10,102 nt of DNA. Source: Bacillota bacterium. GTDB taxonomy: Bacteria; Bacillota; Clostridia; Christensenellales; CAG-138. Where the stretch lies: assembly GCA_023393045.1 (NCBI GenBank), contig JAEWMV010000015.1:1-10102 (forward strand), read 5' to 3'. Below are positions 6,846 to 10,102 of this stretch, in pieces. The notes under the pieces are model-generated. The model was not told the DNA's origin. It saw only the letters and a list, made by a program, of their open reading frames with translations, and ran no database searches. Both the position numbers and the translations under genes were made by a program. Position 1 is the stretch's first letter. Every line of letters begins with the position of its first letter.

Positions 6846-7252
6846 GAATCGCGGTAGCCTATGAGGACGGAAATGTGTTCCAGCACTTTGGGCATACGGA
6901 ACGCTTCAAGGTGTACGATGTTGAGGATGGCAAAATCGCCCTTGCCACAACCGTCAACACCAACGGCAGCGGGCACGGCGCGCTGGCGGATATCCTGCAA
7001 AAATGCGGCGTGGATACGCTCATATGCGGCGGCATCGGCGCGGGGGCCAAACGCGCGCTTGCGGAGGCCGGAATTGCCCTTTATGGCGGCGTTTGCGGCA
7101 GCGCGGACCAGGCGGCGGAAGATTTGCTCGCCGGGAAGCTGAACTATAACCCCGATGTGGAATGCGAGCACCACGGCGAGCATCATCACGGTTCCTGCGG
7201 GGAGCATGACGGGGACTGCGGCCATCAGCACGGGCATGACGATATAAGCTGA
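6842..7252 (+). CDS. NifX/NifB-like dinitrogenase iron-molybdenum cofactor domain protein with His/Cys-rich tail
   Basis: A 136-residue protein. Residues 1-105 match the dinitrogenase FeMo-cofactor domain (NifX/NifY/VnfY/NifB C-terminal family): MRIAVAYEDGNVFQHFGHTERFKVYDVEDG at the start and IGAGAKRALAEAGIALYGG near 65-83. The tail (108-132) holds nine His and three Cys (Cys108, 119 and 126), strongly suggesting metal binding. The start is well defined: AAGGAG at 6829-6834 with a 7-base spacer and a 4-base ATGA overlap with the DUF134 gene, which implies coupled translation. No nif structural genes are visible here. Stand-alone members are widespread in anaerobes that do not fix nitrogen, so handling of an Fe-S or Mo-type cofactor or a metal is more likely than a nitrogenase role. 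Confidence 0.88.
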   Translation: MRIAVAYEDGNVFQHFGHTERFKVYDVEDGKIALATTVNTNGSGHGALADILQKCGVDTLICGGIGAGAKRALAEAGIALYGGVCGSADQAAEDLLAGKLNYNPDVECEHHGEHHHGSCGEHDGDCGHQHGHDDIS

Positions 7253-7297
7253 TGCGGCGAGGTTCCCGTGGATGCGAACCAATGACATATCCGTGAC

Positions 7298-7333
7298 AAA
7301 GCAAAAGTCCGCTTTTCAGCGGACTTTTGCTTT
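7298..7333. terminator. Two-way Rho-independent terminator between convergent operons
   Basis: A perfect 16-bp stem (7298-7313 with 7318-7333) around a TTTC loop. A GC-rich core (GTCCGC/GCGGAC) is flanked by A and T runs on both sides, so it can stop transcription from the + strand NifX-like operon and from the - strand AraC operon. Outer pairs include GC at AAAGC/GCTTT. Confidence 0.88.
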
Positions 7334-7367
7334 GGATATTCGTTTTCTCTTCGGGCAGGCACCCCCA

Positions 7368-8411
7368 TCAAAGCGCCGCAACTAACTCTTTCATGATGGC
7401 AAGCGCCTTTTCGTCCGCGTCCTTCGCTTCAAAAATAACCTCGGCAAGCCGCGACCTGACCCGCGTTTTGGCAAACATGCGCATTTCATTCTCGCCGCGC
7501 TGCCAGCCGCCCAAAATTTCTGCCATCCTGCCAACGGCTCTCGCGACCTTCTCAAACAACGCAGCCGTTTCTTTGAGCTGTTGCTGATAAGCGGGATAGG
7601 CGGGAATCAGGCTTTTGATATAGACGGCCGCGTTATACCGTCCGTCGGCAAGGCAGTCCATCGCGTCCGCGTGGCACATAAGGCGTCCCGCCAGAATGGG
7701 CAGGACGGCGTTTTCCAAAAGATCGCCGTCTTCCAATATCGCCTTTGCCCATGCGTCGTAGGCTCTGACGCCCTTGGCATAGCCTTGGAATTCCCGCCCG
7801 GTCATGACCTCTATCGCGTTTTGCATTACGGTCTTGGGGGCAAATCTCGCTTCCGCCGCTTCTCCCAGAGACATGACGGCGATCGTTTCGGGATTTTCCC
7901 ACCACTTGTCCGTTATGAAATAGCCTGACTCGTCAAGCGCTATCCCCCGGGCGAATTCGGGATTATCCTGAAAAAAGTTCCAGCCGAGCAATGTGTCGCC
8001 CCCGTCGCGATACCCGGCGACGATGCACGCCTCGGGCGGGCCGATGACGCCGAGCGCGATTATGGGGATGCCGCCGTCGATCTTCGCCTTGATAAAATCC
8101 GCAAACTCCGCTTTCTTCGTTTGGGGCGACCTGCCGATTAGGTTGTACGCACCCCCGAGCGATTCGAGTCCCAGGCGGAAAACCCTGGACGGGTCGTCAA
8201 AGGTGAAGACCGTATCTACGTTTCCGTCGTCCCACGCGTTTGCGTTCCACGTCAGCCGGAATGCCGCTCCGCATGCCGCCATGGTATAATCGTAACCCAC
8301 GTCCAGTCCGAGATAATTTGCGCACGCTTTGAGGCACATGGGAAACGGCGTAACGCCGCCCGGGCCGTATTCAACCTTGGGCACCCCCAACAAAATAGCC
8401 TGCTCATCCAT
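7368..8411 (-). CDS. BtrH/C39-like papain-fold protein of unknown function
   Basis: A 347-residue protein, apparently cytoplasmic (no signal peptide or membrane helix seen). Residues about 18-180 resemble the BtrH N-terminal/peptidase C39-like fold: PMCLKACANYLGL (24-36, candidate nucleophile Cys26), MAACGAAFRLTWN (44-56), GGIPIIALGVIGPPEACIVAGYRDGGDTLLGWNFFQ as a strand-rich core (113-148). At the place where papain-like enzymes carry the catalytic His before the GY strand, this protein has Glu-Ala-Cys (127-129), so it may not be a protease. The C-terminal half (about 190-347) is helical and of unknown type. The ATG follows AAAGGA on the - strand with suitable spacing, 24 bases after the AraC-type gene, so the two are cotranscribed. 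It could be an acyltransferase, a peptidase relative, or a ligand-binding partner of the regulator. Confidence 0.65.
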   Translation of the reverse strand: MDEQAILLGVPKVEYGPGGVTPFPMCLKACANYLGLDVGYDYTMAACGAAFRLTWNANAWDDGNVDTVFTFDDPSRVFRLGLESLGGAYNLIGRSPQTKKAEFADFIKAKIDGGIPIIALGVIGPPEACIVAGYRDGGDTLLGWNFFQDNPEFARGIALDESGYFITDKWWENPETIAVMSLGEAAEARFAPKTVMQNAIEVMTGREFQGYAKGVRAYDAWAKAILEDGDLLENAVLPILAGRLMCHADAMDCLADGRYNAAVYIKSLIPAYPAYQQQLKETAALFEKVARAVGRMAEILGGWQRGENEMRMFAKTRVRSRLAEVIFEAKDADEKALAIMKELVAAL

Positions 8412-8435
8412 TGATGTTATGTCCTTTCATCTTTC

Positions 8436-8837
8436 TCATTTCACTTTTCCGATTTCATTCGGCATGAACCCGACGCCGTAGACGCCGGCGCACAATTTTA
8501 TCCTGCCGACGGATTTTTTCTCTTTTCTGATTGCCGAAGGGGCAAGCCCCGTCACGCGCCTGAACGCCCTTGTGAACGTGTCCGGATTATGGAAGCCGTA
8601 CCTTTCGGCAATCGCGGTCAATGTTTCTTCCGTGTGCGAGATTTCAAAAGCGGCATTGGAGATTTTTCGTTCCATAATATATGCGGACAGGGATTTTCCC
8701 GTCTGCTTCACAAAAATATCCCGAATGTGTGCGAGAGAAAACCCGATTTCCCTTTCGAGGTCGGCGAATTGGATTTTTGCCCGGATCCGTTTTTCAACAT
8801 AGGTAATGGTCGACCCGATCACAAGAAAATAGTCCAA
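8436..8837 (-). CDS. AraC-family transcriptional regulator, DNA-binding domain only
   Basis: A 133-residue protein that consists of little more than the AraC/XylS DNA-binding domain. The first HTH covers about 22-46 (FADLEREIGFSLAHIRDIFVKQTG). The second covers about 72-96, and the family signature AIAERYGFHNPDTFTRAFRRVTGLAPSAIR ends near residue 104. No sensor domain precedes it. A 25-residue tail (SVGRIKLCAGVYGVGFMPNEIGK...) follows the HTH. The start is TTG (complement of 8835-8837), supported by GGGAGG on the - strand with an 8-base spacer. It is the first gene of a two-gene operon with the papain-fold protein, which may supply the missing sensory input. Base composition of this pair appears lower in GC than the polysaccharide operon, by eye only. 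Confidence 0.88.
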   Translation of the reverse strand: MDYFLVIGSTITYVEKRIRAKIQFADLEREIGFSLAHIRDIFVKQTGKSLSAYIMERKISNAAFEISHTEETLTAIAERYGFHNPDTFTRAFRRVTGLAPSAIRKEKKSVGRIKLCAGVYGVGFMPNEIGKVK

Positions 8838-8879
8838 CTGCCTCGCCTCCCTACGTTTTTGCCTTCATGAAGCATTCAA

Positions 8880-8910
8880 ATTATAGCATGGCGCTTCCAT
8901 GGAGTCTCGA
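8880..8910 (-). promoter_or_regulatory. Likely promoter of the AraC/papain-fold operon
   Basis: On the - strand a perfect TATAAT (complement of 8880-8885) lies about 43 bases before the TTG start. The -35 region is poor: TCGAGA at a 19-base spacing (complement of 8905-8910) is the best match, consistent with a promoter that needs an activator. A short inverted repeat, CATGG (8887-8891) with CCATG (8897-8901), sits in the spacer and could be a regulator site. I am confident only of the -10 box. Confidence 0.5.
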
Positions 8911-9041
8911 CGTTTTTAAGGAAATAGCGGGCTGGCGCAAATATGGAGCCAGATATAGCCGGGCATCGTCGGTGCGAGCATCCTTTCCATGCTCCCTGCT
9001 TTCCGCTTCCCCTGCCCCGCTCCTCCCGCGCCGTTTGTTCA

Positions 9042-9070
9042 TTGTAACGGCCCCCGGAATCCATTATAAT
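9042..9070 (+). promoter_or_regulatory. Promoter of the zinc-ribbon protein gene
   Basis: TTGTAA (9042-9047) and TATAAT (9065-9070) are separated by exactly 17 bases, giving a probable transcript start near 9077 and a leader of about 45 bases before the ATG at 9122. Together with the opposite promoter near 8880 it accounts for the control sites in the 284-base divergent intergenic region 8838-9121; I see no small gene in the remainder. Confidence 0.78.
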
Positions 9071-9121
9071 AATATAGCGATATCATGATAGTAGATGTAG
9101 ATAAAGAATGCGGAGGAACCT

Positions 9122-9451
9122 ATGTATTGCGCCAAGTGCGGCACCCGGCATAACGCGAATTTCTGTCCGAACTGCGGAACTCCGGCGGCCGCCGGCAATC
9201 CATCCCGGGCACACGCGTCGTCCGGTTTGCGCTGCCCCCGTTGCGGCAGCAGCAATGTGAACGTTCAAATCGCGCAAACCAAAGAGATCCATTCGGGGCG
9301 CGGCATTTTGTGGGGATTGGGGCGCGCCGTATTGGTCGTATGCACCTTGGGTCTTTGGCTGCTTGTCGGCAGGTCAAAGGGCAAGTCGCGCATAAAAAAC
9401 GAGGCCTTCGCCGTTTGTCAAAACTGTGGAAAGAAGTGGAAAACAAGGTAG
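9122..9451 (+). CDS. Small zinc-ribbon protein with a hydrophobic segment
   Basis: A 109-residue protein. A first compact zinc ribbon is formed by Cys3, Cys6, Cys15 and Cys18 (YCAKCG...FCPNCG). A second pair, Cys38 and Cys41 (CPRCGSSNVNVQ), is far from its probable partner pair Cys99 and Cys102 (CQNCGKKWK). Between them lies a hydrophobic stretch (about 64-83, WGLGRAVLVVCTLGLWLLVG) and a basic segment (GRSKGKSRIK). The ATG has GGAGG at 9112-9116 with a 5-base spacer, plus a good promoter upstream and a terminator downstream, so it is a single-gene unit. Similar small zinc-ribbon proteins occur in many Firmicutes without known function. Nucleic-acid or protein binding at the membrane is possible but not shown. 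Confidence 0.85.
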   Translation: MYCAKCGTRHNANFCPNCGTPAAAGNPSRAHASSGLRCPRCGSSNVNVQIAQTKEIHSGRGILWGLGRAVLVVCTLGLWLLVGRSKGKSRIKNEAFAVCQNCGKKWKTR

Positions 9452-9473
9452 CTGATAAAAGTTCTGGCGAAAT

Positions 9474-9519
9474 AGCCAAATAAAAAAGCCCGCATTTCAG
9501 CGGACTTTTTTATTTGGCT
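9474..9519. terminator. Two-way terminator between zinc-ribbon gene and tRNA-Asn
   Basis: A 20-bp stem with one C-A mismatch: 9474-9493 pairs with 9500-9519 around the loop ATTTCA. The core (GCCCGC/GCGGAC) is flanked by six A on one side and six T on the other, so it serves both strands. Its outermost pairs include the complement of the tRNA 3' end (TGGCT at 9515-9519). Confidence 0.88.
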
Positions 9520-9590
9520 CCCCCTGTTGGACTCGAACCAACGACACTGCGGTTAACAGCCGCATGCTCTACCGGCTGAGCTAAGGAGGA
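9515..9590 (-). tRNA. tRNA-Asn (anticodon GTT), CCA encoded
   Basis: Read on the - strand from 9590, this folds as a 76-base tRNA: acceptor stem TCCTCCT/AGGGGGA (one G-T pair), D arm with AGCTCAGCCGGTAGAGC, anticodon stem TGCGG/CCGCA with loop CTGTTAA, and T arm GTTGG-TTCGAGT-CCAAC. The anticodon GTT is at positions 34-36 (complement of 9555-9557), which specifies asparagine. The discriminator base is G, and the CCA end is encoded (complement of 9515-9517). It is a single tRNA gene with its own promoter and terminator. Confidence 0.97.
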
Positions 9591-9604
9591 ACGGCACGCA
9601 TGTT

Positions 9605-9633
9605 ATTGTACAACAGGCTTTGCGCTTTTTCAA
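9605..9633 (-). promoter_or_regulatory. Promoter of tRNA-Asn
   Basis: On the - strand TTGAAA (complement of 9628-9633) and TACAAT (complement of 9605-9610) are separated by exactly 17 bases. The expected start point lies about 8 to 10 bases before the mature tRNA 5' end at 9590, a normal short leader for a tRNA gene. Confidence 0.85.
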
Positions 9634-9712
9634 GCCCTAAATTTTCCGTCCGCGCAAAACGCATCATCCCGCCGAAAGCGCATATCCCGCGCCGATTCGG
9701 CAAATGCTAGTA

Positions 9713-9726
9713 CGGGCGGCCGCCCG
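9713..9726. repeat. 14-bp perfect GC palindrome upstream of the CarD-like gene
   Basis: CGGGCGGCCGCCCG reads the same on both strands. It lies 29 bases before the ATG of the CarD-family gene, in the leader or promoter region. It could be a dimer-binding operator or form a hairpin in the leader RNA, but chance occurrence in GC-rich DNA is possible. I could not find a convincing promoter for the CarD-like gene nearby. Confidence 0.5.
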
Positions 9727-9755
9727 CGTGCCATTACCACGGACGGGAGGACAAA

Positions 9756-10102
9756 ATGTTTAAAATAGGCGACTATATCGTATACGGAGGGGAAGGCGTT
9801 TGCCGCGTCACGACCATCGGCCCGATTCCCGTCGCCTATATGGACCAGAGCAGGGTCTATTATACCCTGGTCCCGCTCTATCGCACCGGCGTCATCTATG
9901 CGCCCACGGACGCGCGCGTGCCCATGCGCCCCGCGCTCACGCGCGACGAGGCGAACGCGCTCATTGAGCGCATCCCCCATCTTCCCGCGGATTACAAGTT
10001 GCCCAGCAACCCGAAGCTGGTCGCTGCCGAATACAAAGCCTGCCTGCAAAGCTACGAATGCGAAATGCTGCTGCGCCTCATGCGCATGATCAGCGCCCGG
10101 CG
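9756..10102 (+). CDS. CarD-family transcriptional regulator (partial, 3' end outside window)
   Basis: Translation gives 115 residues to the window edge without a stop. The N-terminus MFKIGDYIVYGGEGVCRVTTIGPI is a typical CarD/CdnL RNA-polymerase-interacting domain. It is followed by RVYYTLVPLYRTGVIYAPTD and MRPALTRDEANALIERIPHL, which match the Clostridia paralogue group of this family. CarD proteins bind the RNA polymerase beta subunit through this domain and modulate promoter opening; whether this paralogue does so is inferred. The helical C-terminal part has begun (EYKACLQSYECEMLLRLMRM). ATG 9756 is preceded by GGGAGG at 9745-9750 with a 5-base spacer. It appears to be transcribed separately from the divergent tRNA-Asn gene. 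Confidence 0.9.
   Translation, partial: MFKIGDYIVYGGEGVCRVTTIGPIPVAYMDQSRVYYTLVPLYRTGVIYAPTDARVPMRPALTRDEANALIERIPHLPADYKLPSNPKLVAAEYKACLQSYECEMLLRLMRMISAR

Noticed and set aside
7261..7280. Short hairpin GGTTC/GAACC after the NifX-like gene
   Set aside because: Only five base pairs with a ten-base loop and no T run; the real terminator follows at 7298.
9630..10049. - strand open frame opposite the CarD-like gene
   Set aside because: The + strand frame encodes an unmistakable CarD domain with a good binding site; the opposite frame has no recognisable domain.

Overview
The window reads as chromosomal DNA of a GC-rich Clostridia-type Firmicute. Inference rests on the gene families (CpsB-type PHP phosphatase, separate BY-kinase and Wzz-like activator, LytR-CpsA-Psr protein, short CarD paralogue, LoaP-type NusG paralogue), on strong GGAGG ribosome binding sites, and on use of TTG starts. 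I cannot name the species.

Left part (about 1-6324, all + strand): a tightly packed surface-polysaccharide operon. It starts with the 3' part of a secreted, C-terminally membrane-anchored protein (possibly a D-Ala-D-Ala carboxypeptidase). Then come a Wzz/CpsC-like chain-length regulator, a CpsD-type tyrosine kinase, a CpsB-type PHP tyrosine phosphatase, an LCP glycopolymer ligase, a membrane-bound CapD/FlaA1-type nucleotide-sugar 4,6-dehydratase, and a LoaP-like NusG paralogue. A Rho-independent terminator follows directly. Together these control assembly (kinase, phosphatase and Wzz cycle), make the first sugar nucleotide, attach the polymer to peptidoglycan, and probably control read-through transcription of polysaccharide genes. 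The operon promoter lies outside the window.

Middle (6325-8837): a two-gene + strand operon encodes a DUF134/UPF0251 HTH protein and a NifX/NifB-like iron-molybdenum cofactor domain protein with a His/Cys-rich tail. Its near-consensus promoter is bracketed by a perfect 17-bp inverted repeat, which looks like a pair of operators. A 16-bp perfect-stem terminator separates it from a convergent - strand pair: a short AraC-type regulator (TTG start) followed by a BtrH/C39-like papain-fold protein.

Right part (8838-10102): a 284-base divergent intergenic region with recognisable promoters for both sides, a small zinc-ribbon membrane protein gene (+), a two-way terminator that overlaps the 3' end of a tRNA-Asn gene (-) with its own promoter, and the start of a CarD-family regulator gene (+) that runs off the window. 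No gene-free stretch exceeds 300 bases. I see no CRISPR array, insertion sequence or phage gene.

The most interesting points are the LoaP-like antiterminator placed last in the operon just before a terminator, the twin-operator promoter of the DUF134 operon, and the AraC/papain-fold pair.
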